DNA of 26,724 bases, taken from a virus. Shown here in pieces: positions 7,606 to 12,818 of the stretch (position 1 is its first letter; every line of letters begins with the position of its first letter). The translations under genes and the position numbers were made by a program. The stretch is from IMG/VR virus record IMGVR_UViG_3300045999_007246, positions 1 to 26,724 of that record. One strand, written 5' to 3'. Under the pieces are notes generated by a model. It was not told the origin of the DNA and searched no databases. It was given only the letters and a program-made list of their open reading frames with translations.

Positions 7606-7920
7606 ATGAATAAAGATTACACCACATCCGGCGAGCGTGGCGTTGCCACCCGGCTGGTGCGCGCCGCGATCAATGCCGGCTTCACCGTCTCGGTCAACGA
7701 TGGCGAAGAGTGGACGGTCAAGCGCAGCGACAGCGAGGCGGTGATCCTGCCCGCGCTGGCCACCACCGGCCATGACACTCTGCGGTTCCGCAACAGCGCC
7801 GGGGAACACGTCGGCAGCGCCCTCCTTGTTTGGGGCAACGACGAAACCGGCGAGGAACTGATTGCAGACCACACCGACAACGCCGCGACAACCGCGCTCT
7901 ACAACGCCGCGCAACGCTAA
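7606..7920 (+). CDS. Small hypothetical early protein
   Basis: A 104-residue soluble protein, first of the rightward genes. It starts at ATG 7606 after the strong AAAGGAAA ribosome binding site, ending the long leader from the divergent region. Visible pieces are a short helix GVATRLVRAAINAG, a beta-like middle FTVSVNDGEEWTVKR, and a C-terminal DHTDNAATTALYNAAQ. The layout of an N-terminal helix followed by strands and another helix is common in small phage and plasmid proteins, but I do not recognise the family. Its leader is nearly the same as that of the gene at 8196, suggesting shared translational control. An upstream in-frame TTG at 7534 is unlikely. Confidence 0.75.
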   Translation: MNKDYTTSGERGVATRLVRAAINAGFTVSVNDGEEWTVKRSDSEAVILPALATTGHDTLRFRNSAGEHVGSALLVWGNDETGEELIADHTDNAATTALYNAAQR

Positions 7921-7928
7921 TAGCAACA

Positions 7929-7949
7929 GGGCCGGCCCAGCGCCGGCCC
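7929..7949 (+). other. GC-rich hairpin between early genes
   Basis: GGGCCGGC (7929-7936) and GCCGGCCC (7942-7949) form an 8-bp stem with a 5-base loop in the gap between two small genes. No T-run follows, so it is more likely an mRNA stability or processing element than an intrinsic terminator. Confidence 0.5.
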
Positions 7950-7970
7950 ACCACCACGAAAGGAACGACC

Positions 7971-8171
7971 ATGACACGCACCACCATTGAGCAAGCCGAC
8001 GGCACCCTCTGGCTTTGCTGCGACACATATTGGCCACGCCAACGCAACGTTCCGGGCCGTGAATATTGGGTGAGCTACCTGAACGGGCCAGCGACAACCA
8101 TGCCCGGAAGGGTCGTCGGGTTCTATGCCAGCAGCATGGAAGACGCACACAAGAAACTTGGCCTCGCCTGA
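7971..8171 (+). CDS. Small hypothetical protein
   Basis: A 66-residue protein starting at ATG 7971, preceded by GAAAGGAAC. It contains aromatic-rich strands (GTLWLCCDTYWP, REYWVSYLN) and ends in SSMEDAHKKLGLA, a probable helix. No membrane segment or signal peptide. The two adjacent cysteines CC at residues 16-17 are unusual for so short a protein, but no metal site is apparent. It belongs to the first rightward cluster, after the 7929-7949 hairpin. Family not recognised. Confidence 0.7.
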   Translation: MTRTTIEQADGTLWLCCDTYWPRQRNVPGREYWVSYLNGPATTMPGRVVGFYASSMEDAHKKLGLA

Positions 8172-8195
8172 ACCATCCCTGAAAGGAAACAGACC

Positions 8196-8423
8196 ATGAC
8201 ACGCAAAGATTACGTGATGATTGCCGCCACCATCAGCGAGCTACTGGCCGACATTGAGCGGGAGTCTGCCCCTATGGCTGTGTGCGACCGCACCCGCGCC
8301 CTCATGGCCGGGGAGCACCTAGGCGTCCGGCACGTTGCCATGCGGCTGGGCGACCAGCTGCGGCAGGACAACCCCCGGTTCGACCGCGCCCGGTTCATCG
8401 AGGCTTGCGGCCTGACCGCCTAA
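8196..8423 (+). CDS. MTRKDY-type small conserved protein
   Basis: A 75-residue helical protein. MTRKDYVMIAATISELLADI at the start and NPRFDRARFIEACGL at the end match a small protein widely found on alpha- and gammaproteobacterial plasmids and phages, in which an N-terminal MTRKxY helix is followed by a conserved NPRFDRxRFxxACG tail. No biochemical function is established to my knowledge. Start ATG 8196 follows GAAAGGAAAC; the whole leader plus AAAGATTAC coding segment resembles the gene at 7606. It is followed by a strong hairpin and a perfect palindrome. Confidence 0.75.
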   Translation: MTRKDYVMIAATISELLADIERESAPMAVCDRTRALMAGEHLGVRHVAMRLGDQLRQDNPRFDRARFIEACGLTA

Positions 8424-8430
8424 TCACACC

Positions 8431-8452
8431 GGGGGAGGCTTAGGCCTCCCCC
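8431..8452 (+). terminator. Strong hairpin, terminator-like but without T-run
   Basis: GGGGGAGGC (8431-8439) and GCCTCCCCC (8444-8452) form a perfect 9-bp stem with a 4-base loop just after the 8196 gene's stop. No U-tract follows, so efficient intrinsic termination is doubtful. It may act as a transcript stability element or as a partial terminator together with the palindrome that follows. Confidence 0.5.
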
Positions 8453-8471
8453 ATCACATTGCAATGTGATG
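8452..8471. repeat. Perfect 20-bp palindrome
   Basis: CATCACATTGCAATGTGATG reads the same on both strands, with 10-bp arms and no spacer. It starts on the last base of the 8431-8452 hairpin and lies 22 bases before the next start codon. Its symmetry suggests a dimeric regulator's operator; it could alternatively fold as a cruciform or RNA hairpin. No cognate regulator is identified. Confidence 0.7.
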
Positions 8472-8493
8472 CAACACACTGGGAGCAAGAGAC

Positions 8494-8646
8494 ATGGAAC
8501 AGTCTATTCGCGATTGGATTATTGAAGCCCGCGCCAATGGCAACCGCACCGACCAGCCCGACGACTTAGCCGCCCGCTGGCTTGATCTAGCCGACGACAT
8601 TGACGCCTTGATCAAGGCAATCACTCCCAACGCAGCGAAGGATTAA
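8494..8646 (+). CDS. 50-residue hypothetical protein
   Basis: A short frame from ATG 8494 with GGGAG 8 bases upstream. The product is MEQSIRDWIIEARANG followed by NRTDQPDDLAARWLDLADDIDALIK, two amphipathic acidic helices. Codon use is G/C-rich like its neighbours. It lies 7 bases before the next gene. Family unknown; the helical content suggests a protein-protein binding role, but this is speculation. Confidence 0.6.
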   Translation: MEQSIRDWIIEARANGNRTDQPDDLAARWLDLADDIDALIKAITPNAAKD

Positions 8647-8653
8647 CAGCACC

Positions 8654-8953
8654 ATGACCACCTATACCGCTTCCGCCTATTTTCTTGGCAAGTATCGCCC
8701 GGTTTACGTTACCGGCGACACGCCGACGCAAGCCCTAGCGCGTTTGGCCGAACGTATCGCCGACGCCCCCGACACTTTGCGCGACCGTTTGCAGAGCGTT
8801 TGGGATATGACCACGCGCAATGGCTGGGGCCATTGCACCGCCACCACGTCGGAATATGGCACCTACGGTGTTTCATGGCGCGAAGGCATTACTTGGGAGC
8901 CTCTGGCGGCAATCGTCGCCGACCTGCCCGAATGCCCCGGTGTTCGTTATTAA
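8654..8953 (+). CDS. Small hypothetical protein
   Basis: A 99-residue protein starting at ATG 8654; AAGGA lies in the end of the previous gene, 11 bases upstream. It begins TTYTASAYFLGKYRPVYV, then a helix PTQALARLAERIADAP, then an aromatic, glycine-rich second half (RNGWGHCTATTSEYGTYGVS, ITWEPLAAI). The first 35 residues look like two strands plus a helix. No signal peptide or membrane segment. Family not recognised. It is part of the short-gene run that ends at the terminator at 9443. Confidence 0.7.
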   Translation: MTTYTASAYFLGKYRPVYVTGDTPTQALARLAERIADAPDTLRDRLQSVWDMTTRNGWGHCTATTSEYGTYGVSWREGITWEPLAAIVADLPECPGVRY

Positions 8954-8983
8954 CGTCGAAACGCAAAGAGAGGAACCAGCACC

Positions 8984-9130
8984 ATGAAACGCTATTATCT
9001 GCACTTCCCCGGCAATCCCTATGCGCTGGGGCCGGTATCAGCCGACAGCAAGACAGCCGCCCGCGCTTGGGCGCGGCAATGGGCCGGTTTAGACCGCCTG
9101 CCGCGCGGCTTCGCACTGTGGGAGGCTTGA
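8984..9130 (+). CDS. 48-residue hypothetical protein
   Basis: ATG 8984 lies after GAGAGGAACC, giving MKRYYLHFPGNPYALGPVSA then ARAWARQWAGLDRLPRGFALWEA. It looks like a small beta-then-helix protein: two strands at the front and a tryptophan-rich amphipathic helix, ending in a short loop. The layout (strand, A/S-x-SKTAARAWAR helix) is similar in outline to the product at 10637. The stop is 2 bases from the next ATG, so the two are co-translated. Family unknown. Confidence 0.6.
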   Translation: MKRYYLHFPGNPYALGPVSADSKTAARAWARQWAGLDRLPRGFALWEA

Positions 9131-9132
9131 GC

Positions 9133-9420
9133 ATGGCCAAGATGACAAACGCCGACTACGCCGCCCTTCGCGCGGGATATGCCGAGAGCGAGCGCGTCGC
9201 CCGCGACGGGGGCCGAGCCCGGTATATCAACCCCCACCCATGGGGCAGCCGCCTGCACCGCATGTTTGAATTCGGGTGTTACGTGCACGAGAAGGGCCTT
9301 TGGCTGGGCGCTCAAGATTACTGGCAGACCGGGAGGGGTGGCACGTTCGCCTCGCCGGCAGGCACCACCTATCGCCTGTGGTGCGATAAATCAGGGCTGG
9401 GGATACAGCGCGTCGCCTGA
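9133..9420 (+). CDS. Small hypothetical protein, last gene of first rightward cluster
   Basis: A 95-residue protein starting at ATG 9133, 2 bases after the previous stop; GGAGG in that gene's end is the ribosome binding site. It begins MAKMTNADYAALRAGYAESE, a helix, then a basic and aromatic-rich region (ARYINPHPWGSRLHRMFEFG, GLWLGAQDYWQTGRG). The frame is also open far upstream through the preceding genes, but that part overlaps two real genes and is ignored. No membrane segment; family not recognised. A terminator follows 22 bases after its stop. Confidence 0.7.
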   Translation: MAKMTNADYAALRAGYAESERVARDGGRARYINPHPWGSRLHRMFEFGCYVHEKGLWLGAQDYWQTGRGGTFASPAGTTYRLWCDKSGLGIQRVA

Positions 9421-9442
9421 TAGCTCAGCATCACCCCCACCT

Positions 9443-9473
9443 AGCCCGCCCTCACCCGGCGGGCTTTTCTTTT
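9443..9473 (+). terminator. Intrinsic terminator of first rightward cluster
   Basis: AGCCCGCC (9443-9450) and GGCGGGCT (9458-9465) form an 8-bp GC-rich stem with a 7-base loop, followed by TTTTCTTTT (9465-9473). This is a textbook rho-independent terminator 22 bases after the 9420 stop. Confidence 0.85.
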
Positions 9474-9715
9474 GCCCGCCAGAGGCACCGCACGGCGCCG
9501 CCAACATCGCGCAGGCACCAGCACCACCCCCGGCGCCCGGACGCGCTGAGAGGGCTTTAAAATCGCTCCCCGGTTGAACCGCATAGGCAGGCCCGCATCC
9601 CTGCATCCCGCACATCGCCCCGCACACCCACCGCCAGAGCCTGTCACCCGGCTGAATTAACGGATGAAGCCCCCGTTTAACGTAACGTGCAGTAATACAG
9701 TCCAAGCCACTGATT
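9474..9715. other. GC-rich gap without a convincing gene
   Basis: No plus-strand gene with a ribosome binding site is visible. A 104-codon minus-strand frame (9391-9705) covers it but reads low-complexity Gly/Ala/Pro and crosses the terminator and the end of the 9133 gene, so I do not accept it. CGGTTGAACCG (9571-9581) is a small palindrome reminiscent of the one at 7529-7542. Confidence 0.5.
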
Positions 9716-9980
9716 TCATTCGATAAAACGTTTTTTCAAACGGAAAAACGCCAAATAAAACGGCCTCTGTATGAGTCCCAAGCCTTTGTTTTTATATCTC
9801 TTTTCCCTATTATTATTATAAATAAAACAGAAAATAGATATATAACCCCAATAGGATTTTTAGTGTGTTGGTTTACTAATACGGGGGGTATGGCTATATC
9901 TATGGGGCTCTATCTTTTTAAAATCCGTTTTATTTTCACATTAACAGCCACTTTATCGAGCGTTTTCAAGAGCTTGCGAG

Positions 9981-9999
9981 TCATACAGTCACTGTATGA
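9981..9999. promoter_or_regulatory. Operator-like palindrome TCATACAGT-C-ACTGTATGA
   Basis: Nine-base arms flank a single C (9990), a nearly perfect dyad typical of dimeric regulators. TATGAT at 9995-10000 is a possible rightward -10, with TTGCGA at 9974-9979 as a short-spaced -35 (15 bases), so the dyad would overlap the promoter. Confidence 0.5.
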
Positions 10000-10088
10000 T
10001 TTTCCCCGCTTTCCGTTTGTTTCCTTTGTTTTCAGTGGCTTAGTCCGTATGATTAAGGGTTTCTTAATAAATAGGTTTTTCCGTGTGA

Positions 10089-10130
10089 TTGCAGTGACTT
10101 AGGTGTTTTGTGATATACTGTATCATACAG
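10089..10130 (+). promoter_or_regulatory. Rightward promoter with overlapping dyads
   Basis: TATACT (10114-10119) is a good -10 and TTGCAG (10089-10094) a possible -35, though the spacing of 19 is long. Two dyads overlap the -10: TGATA-TACTG-TATCA (10111-10125) and CTGTAT-C-ATACAG (10118-10130), the latter sharing the half-site of 9981-9999. Transcription would lead to the gene at 10272. Confidence 0.45.
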
Positions 10131-10271
10131 GCTTGCGTTGGTTTTCGTATAAATCCGGCATCGGTTATAAATACATCCGTTTATGCTGCTGATTGTAGTT
10201 GCAGAAAAACACGTCAGCGAATAGCGATGTGTAGCGGTTTCTTGACGAGCCGCTGAACGTAGGGAGCATGT

Positions 10272-10586
10272 ATGTTTGTTGGTAAGAGCAGCCCTTGGGG
10301 CATCGTTCAGGACGAAGAAATCATCGCGGAGGGCATCGTTTACGTGTCCACGGCATCGCATGGCGGCATCTGGGTTAGCCCGGAATTGTTGGGCCGGGTG
10401 CAGGAAGCGATGCGCGATTATGCGGCTTATTGGTCGGGTTCGTCGTGCTGGTATGAGGAGGATTGCGCCGCGCAGTGCGTGGTCGTTTCTTTCCCGGAAC
10501 ACTTCCCGGCGGAGCAGGTGGAGCGGGCGCAGGCGATTGTTGATCGTTATGTGCTGAAGGTTCCGACTGTGGCGGGTGTGGCATGA
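10272..10586 (+). CDS. DUF7007-like protein
   Basis: A 104-residue protein starting at ATG 10272 with AGGGAG 5 bases upstream. It carries the SSPWGIVQDEE ... EGIVYVSTASHGGIWVSPE ... WYEEDCAAQCVVVSFPEHFP pattern of a domain common in rhizobial and other alphaproteobacterial phage and plasmid proteins, annotated as DUF7007: a SPWG start, a STxSHGG core, and a C-terminal WYEEDC motif followed by a hydrophobic strand. In those relatives the domain often occurs alone or inside larger proteins; function is unknown. First gene of the second rightward block, following the AT-rich region. Confidence 0.7.
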   Translation: MFVGKSSPWGIVQDEEIIAEGIVYVSTASHGGIWVSPELLGRVQEAMRDYAAYWSGSSCWYEEDCAAQCVVVSFPEHFPAEQVERAQAIVDRYVLKVPTVAGVA

Positions 10587-10603
10587 GCGGGGGGCATCAA
10601 CAA

Positions 10604-10618
10604 CGGGGCGCTGCCCCG
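10604..10618 (+). other. Short GC hairpin before the 10637 gene
   Basis: CGGGGC (10604-10609) and GCCCCG (10613-10618) form a 6-bp stem with a 3-base loop, ending 5 bases before the AGGAG of the next gene. It supports reading 10587-10636 as untranslated leader. Confidence 0.45.
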
Positions 10619-10636
10619 CAGTCAGGAGACCGACCG

Positions 10637-10798
10637 ATGTTTCTCGTCAAAGCCTACCGCGTCGCCAACGGCCAGCACATCACCCATCTCGACGTGCAAT
10701 TTGCCGACGAAGCTGCCGCCCGCGCCGACGCGCTTGCTAAAAATTGCAAGGCTTACACGCCTTTCTTTTTCACCGTCTCGCTGAAGGTGGCGGCATGA
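10637..10798 (+). CDS. 53-residue hypothetical protein
   Basis: I chose ATG 10637 because AGGAG lies 8 bases upstream. A longer version from ATG 10583, overlapping the previous stop as ATGA, would add MSGGHQQRGAAPQSGDRP, read across the 10604 hairpin. The product has a strand MFLVKAYRVANG, a second strand HITHLDVQFADE, a helix AAARADALAKNC, and a closing strand FFFTVSLKVAA: a small alpha/beta protein. It overlaps the next gene's ATG. Family not recognised. Confidence 0.65.
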   Translation: MFLVKAYRVANGQHITHLDVQFADEAAARADALAKNCKAYTPFFFTVSLKVAA

Positions 10799-11103
10799 GC
10801 GGGGGTCACGCACCGGGGCCGTGGACGTATGAGGGCGACCACACGCACCGCCAGTATAACATTCGGATGCTGGGCCACATGATCGGCGGTCACATTTGCA
10901 CCGTCAATAATCTGCCAACGGATGTTTTGGCGAACCGTGATCAGGGTATTGCAGCAGCCAACGCCGCGCTGATTGCCGCCGCGCCTGATCTGTTGGCGGC
11001 GCTGCGGCTGGCTGTGGACACGCTGTCACCGCCGAGAAATGCAGAAGAAACGGCGGCGATTGCTGCGGCCTGTGCCGCGCTGCGGAAGGCGGGTGTGGCA
11101 TGA
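10795..11103 (+). CDS. HAPGPW...NAALIAAAPDLL family protein (paralogue 1 of 3)
   Basis: A 102-residue protein with the conserved N-terminal MSGGHAPGPW and the C-terminal ANAALIAAAPDLLAALR helix of a family very widespread in phages of proteobacteria, in which HTPGPW and NARLIAAAPELL bracket a variable middle. The family usually occurs as short early proteins with no known enzymatic activity. Start ATG 10795 overlaps the previous TGA. Two more copies follow at 11711 and 12003. Beyond the conserved helix it has a NAEETAAIAAACAALRKAG tail, another helix. Confidence 0.75.
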   Translation: MSGGHAPGPWTYEGDHTHRQYNIRMLGHMIGGHICTVNNLPTDVLANRDQGIAAANAALIAAAPDLLAALRLAVDTLSPPRNAEETAAIAAACAALRKAGVA

Positions 11104-11210
11104 TGTGGCGCGTTATTGATTGCCCGTTTAACCGGGCGTGGTGCGCCGATCTGATTGGTCGGGTTCTGGCGGTGCCACCGTCCTACGCAATCGTGAGGGC
11201 TGTGGCATGA
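11100..11210 (+). CDS. 36-residue micropeptide
   Basis: An ATGATG start at 11100/11103 overlapping the previous TGA gives MMWRVIDCPFNRAW then CADLIGRVLAVPPSYAIVRAVA. It has two cysteines and a hydrophobic C-terminal half, but is too short for domain recognition. The stop at 11208-11210 overlaps the next ATG. Coding status is supported only by the double overlaps and the G/C-rich third positions. Confidence 0.45.
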   Translation: MMWRVIDCPFNRAWCADLIGRVLAVPPSYAIVRAVA

Positions 11211-11284
11211 CCGAGGGCCGTTTGCAATCCGCGCTGGCCGTTGCCGCGCTGGGTATCGTGGTCGCCGTTCTGGCGCTTATCTGA
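11207..11284 (+). CDS. 25-residue membrane micropeptide
   Basis: ATG 11207 overlaps the preceding stop as ATGA. MTEGRLQSALAVAALGIVVA then VLALI is a hydrophilic head followed by about 18 hydrophobic residues, a single membrane span with the C-terminus at the membrane edge. Such peptides can modulate host membrane proteins, but none is recognised. A comparable one lies at 14533. Confidence 0.5.
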   Translation: MTEGRLQSALAVAALGIVVAVLALI

Positions 11285-11295
11285 GGGAGATTGTG

Positions 11296-11454
11296 ATGGG
11301 TTGGATTATCGTGAGCCGCGCGACCGGCAAGCCTGTGCTGGAGACGTTTTCGTCTCGGACGGCGGGTGCTGTGGATCGTGCGCGATATGAAGTTTTGACG
11401 GCGCTGCAGTGGCTGCAGCGGTTTAACGCGAGTGTGAGGGAGCAGGGACGATGA
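11296..11454 (+). CDS. 52-residue hypothetical protein
   Basis: ATG 11296 is preceded by GAGGGAGA with good spacing. MGWIIVSRATGKPVLETFSS is two short strands, followed by a helix RTAGAVDRARYEVLTALQWL. The combination (GKPV...ETFSSR) recalls the small strand-strand-helix early proteins elsewhere in the window. Its TGA overlaps the next gene as ATGA. Family not recognised. Confidence 0.6.
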   Translation: MGWIIVSRATGKPVLETFSSRTAGAVDRARYEVLTALQWLQRFNASVREQGR

Positions 11455-11714
11455 GCGATTACAACGGTTGGACGAATTACGCGACGTGGCGCGTTAATCT
11501 GGAGATGTTCGACGGTGGCGATTTCGCCAGCGATAACGATTTGGATGCTTACGATCTAGGCCAGACGCTGCGCGAATTTGCGGAGGAAACGCTGGCGGAA
11601 CAGGGTTCCGGGATGGTGCTGGACTATGCGCTGGCGTTTCTGGCGGACGTAAACTGGCGCGAAATCGCGGAACACATGATCGAGGATTGGCGCGAAGTGG
11701 AGGCGGACGCATGA
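11451..11714 (+). CDS. NGWTNYATWRVNLE family protein
   Basis: An 87-residue acidic protein beginning MSDYNGWTNYATWRVNLEMF. The NGWTNxxTWxVNL opening and a C-terminal helix VNWREIAEHMIEDWREVEA match a small protein family common in phages and plasmids of many bacteria and annotated only as a domain of unknown function. It is joined to both neighbours by ATGA overlaps. The product is acidic and likely a soluble all-helical protein that binds a host protein, but no target is known. Confidence 0.75.
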   Translation: MSDYNGWTNYATWRVNLEMFDGGDFASDNDLDAYDLGQTLREFAEETLAEQGSGMVLDYALAFLADVNWREIAEHMIEDWREVEADA

Positions 11715-12001
11715 GCGCGAAGCACACACCGGGGCCGTGGTTCGCGGTCGGGTATCAGGTCGAAATTGAGAGCGAAACCGTCGCGGATATCTGCACGACG
11801 AACGCCCACCTGTTTGGGCAACCGGGCTTGCATAACGATGCAACGGCGATGGCGAATGCCCGCCTGATCGCTGCCGCGCCTGAGATGCTGAAAATGTTAG
11901 AGGTTGCGTGTGATTGTCTGGAGGCGTCGAACTTCGAGGGCGAAGACGACGAAGTGCTGGCGGCGATTGCGTCAGTGATATCGAGAGCGAAGGGAGAGTG
12001 A
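11711..12001 (+). CDS. HTPGPW...NARLIAAAPEML family protein (paralogue 2 of 3)
   Basis: A 96-residue protein with MSAKHTPGPW at the N-terminus and MANARLIAAAPEMLKMLEVA as the conserved helix, the same family as at 10795 and 12003. The middle (IESETVADICTTNAHLFGQP) differs, while the two conserved blocks keep high nucleotide similarity between copies, for example CCGGGGCCGTGG in each. An acidic tail follows (EGEDDEVLAAIASVISRAKG). Start ATG 11711 overlaps the preceding TGA. No function is established for the family. Confidence 0.8.
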   Translation: MSAKHTPGPWFAVGYQVEIESETVADICTTNAHLFGQPGLHNDATAMANARLIAAAPEMLKMLEVACDCLEASNFEGEDDEVLAAIASVISRAKGE

Positions 12002-12002
12002 A

Positions 12003-12323
12003 ATGACGGGACACACGCCGGGGCCGTGGTTTGTTATGCGGGATGGGTTCGGGATCAAGAAAGGGGTTGAGGCGCTGTGCGAGCCGGGGCCTGATGGCGA
12101 GGCGCGCTGGCTGCCAGTCTGCATCATGGAGAAAGATTGGGACGCGCAGACCGCGCAGGCGAACGCGCGGTTAATCGCTGCCGCGCCTGAAATGCTGGAG
12201 GTGCTGGAGGAGCTTTTGTGGCTAAGGACGCAGCAGTTTTCATCTGCGGTGAAGAAGAAAAACGCCTACGAGCGGGCGATGTCGATGACGCCGATGGGCC
12301 TTATAAAAGGAACGATGAAATGA
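12003..12323 (+). CDS. HTPGPW...NARLIAAAPEML family protein (paralogue 3 of 3)
   Basis: A 106-residue protein starting at ATG 12003 one base after the preceding stop, with GGGAG 6 bases upstream. MTGHTPGPWFVMRDG and ANARLIAAAPEMLEVLEELL are the family hallmarks. The central part VEALCEPGPDGEARW is unlike the other copies, and the C-terminus is a basic helix VKKKNAYERAMSM. Adjacent in tandem with the 11711 copy, it looks like a local duplication that diverged in the middle segment. Confidence 0.8.
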   Translation: MTGHTPGPWFVMRDGFGIKKGVEALCEPGPDGEARWLPVCIMEKDWDAQTAQANARLIAAAPEMLEVLEELLWLRTQQFSSAVKKKNAYERAMSMTPMGLIKGTMK

Positions 12324-12478
12324 CGGGGCAGCAAACACTGGCCGCGCTGGATGCAGCGATTGCGGAGCAGGAGCGGGCGCGGTGGGTTCATGCCCGCCGG
12401 GTGCGTGACGAGGCCGCGCAGGTGGCGCGTGAGGCGCTGGCGCGATGGTCGCGGCTGGAGAGGGAGCGGCGGAAATGA
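12320..12478 (+). CDS. Small coiled-coil-like protein
   Basis: A 52-residue protein from ATG 12320, overlapping the preceding TGA. MTGQQTLAALDAAIAEQERA then a heavily Arg/Glu/Ala-rich helix ending RWSRLERERRK indicate a single long amphipathic helix. The opening MTGQ resembles MTGH of the gene before, possibly from the same start region. Family unknown; a homodimeric coiled coil is plausible. Confidence 0.55.
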   Translation: MTGQQTLAALDAAIAEQERARWVHARRVRDEAAQVAREALARWSRLERERRK

Positions 12479-12636
12479 TGGCCGAGATACTGGATTTGCT
12501 GGCCGAGTGCGCGGAATATCTAGACCGCTATGCCGATTATGAGTCTGATGGCTATGGCGGCATGGAGCCGAATAGCGCGGCGCGGTTGCTGTATGACGTG
12601 CAGCAGATGATAAACAGGGTAGAGGGGACGGAGTGA
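12475..12636 (+). CDS. Small acidic hypothetical protein
   Basis: A 53-residue protein from ATG 12475, overlapping the previous stop (ATGATG; the second ATG could equally be used). MMAEILDLLAECAEYLDRYA is an acidic helix; EPNSAARLLYDVQQMINRVE is a second helix. The tyrosine-rich turn YADYESDGYGG lies between them. Similar two-helix acidic proteins are frequent in phage early regions. Not recognised. Confidence 0.6.
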   Translation: MMAEILDLLAECAEYLDRYADYESDGYGGMEPNSAARLLYDVQQMINRVEGTE

Positions 12637-12818
12637 TGTTCACGCACGATAATACCGATTACGTTTACACCGCCGACGAACTAGCCGCGCTGAATGAGGC
12701 GCTGAAGATTCGCATGGCGGCTGGTGAACGGGTCAAAGGCGCGATGGACGCCATCAACAACTATTGGTTCGACGGCGCAACCGTTGCCGATCTTATCTGC
12801 GAAGGCGCGGCGAATTAA
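12636..12818 (+). CDS. 60-residue hypothetical protein
   Basis: ATG 12636 overlaps the preceding TGA by one base. The product MFTHDNTDYVYTADELAALN then EALKIRMAAGERVKGAMDAI reads as a short strand followed by helices and ends VADLICEGAAN. The GGAGTG before the start is a possible ribosome binding site. The 3' end of the gene runs into the first copy of the 11-bp repeat at 12809. Family unknown. Confidence 0.6.
   Translation: MFTHDNTDYVYTADELAALNEALKIRMAAGERVKGAMDAINNYWFDGATVADLICEGAAN

Larger units (their letters stand above)
9716..10260. other. AT-rich palindromic non-coding region (origin or control region candidate)
   Basis: Counting bases at 9721-10140 gives about 36 percent GC, against clearly GC-rich genes on both sides; the lowest part (9781-9840) is about 20 percent. 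Features are AAAACGTTTT (9725-9734), an A/T-only run near 9806-9846, CTGTATGA-type boxes at 9767-9774, 9992-9999 and reversed at 10123-10130, a related CGTATGATT at 10046-10054, and CAGTGRCTTAG at 10033-10043 and 10092-10102. A weak 79-codon frame at 9863 has no ribosome binding site. I see no gene. The region precedes the whole second rightward block. Confidence 0.65.

Noticed and set aside
9550-9600. Possible tRNA-like T-arm on the minus strand (GGTTCAACC)
   Set aside because: No acceptor stem, D-arm or anticodon arm of the right size can be made around it.
9391-9705. 104-codon minus-strand frame
   Set aside because: It crosses the intrinsic terminator and overlaps the end of the 9133 gene, and has Gly/Ala/Pro-rich sequence with no recognisable domain or ribosome binding site.
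9863-10102. 79-codon plus-strand frame in the AT-rich region
   Set aside because: It has no ribosome binding site, reads Phe/Ile/Leu-rich low-complexity sequence because of the AT-rich DNA, and would run through the operator-like dyads.
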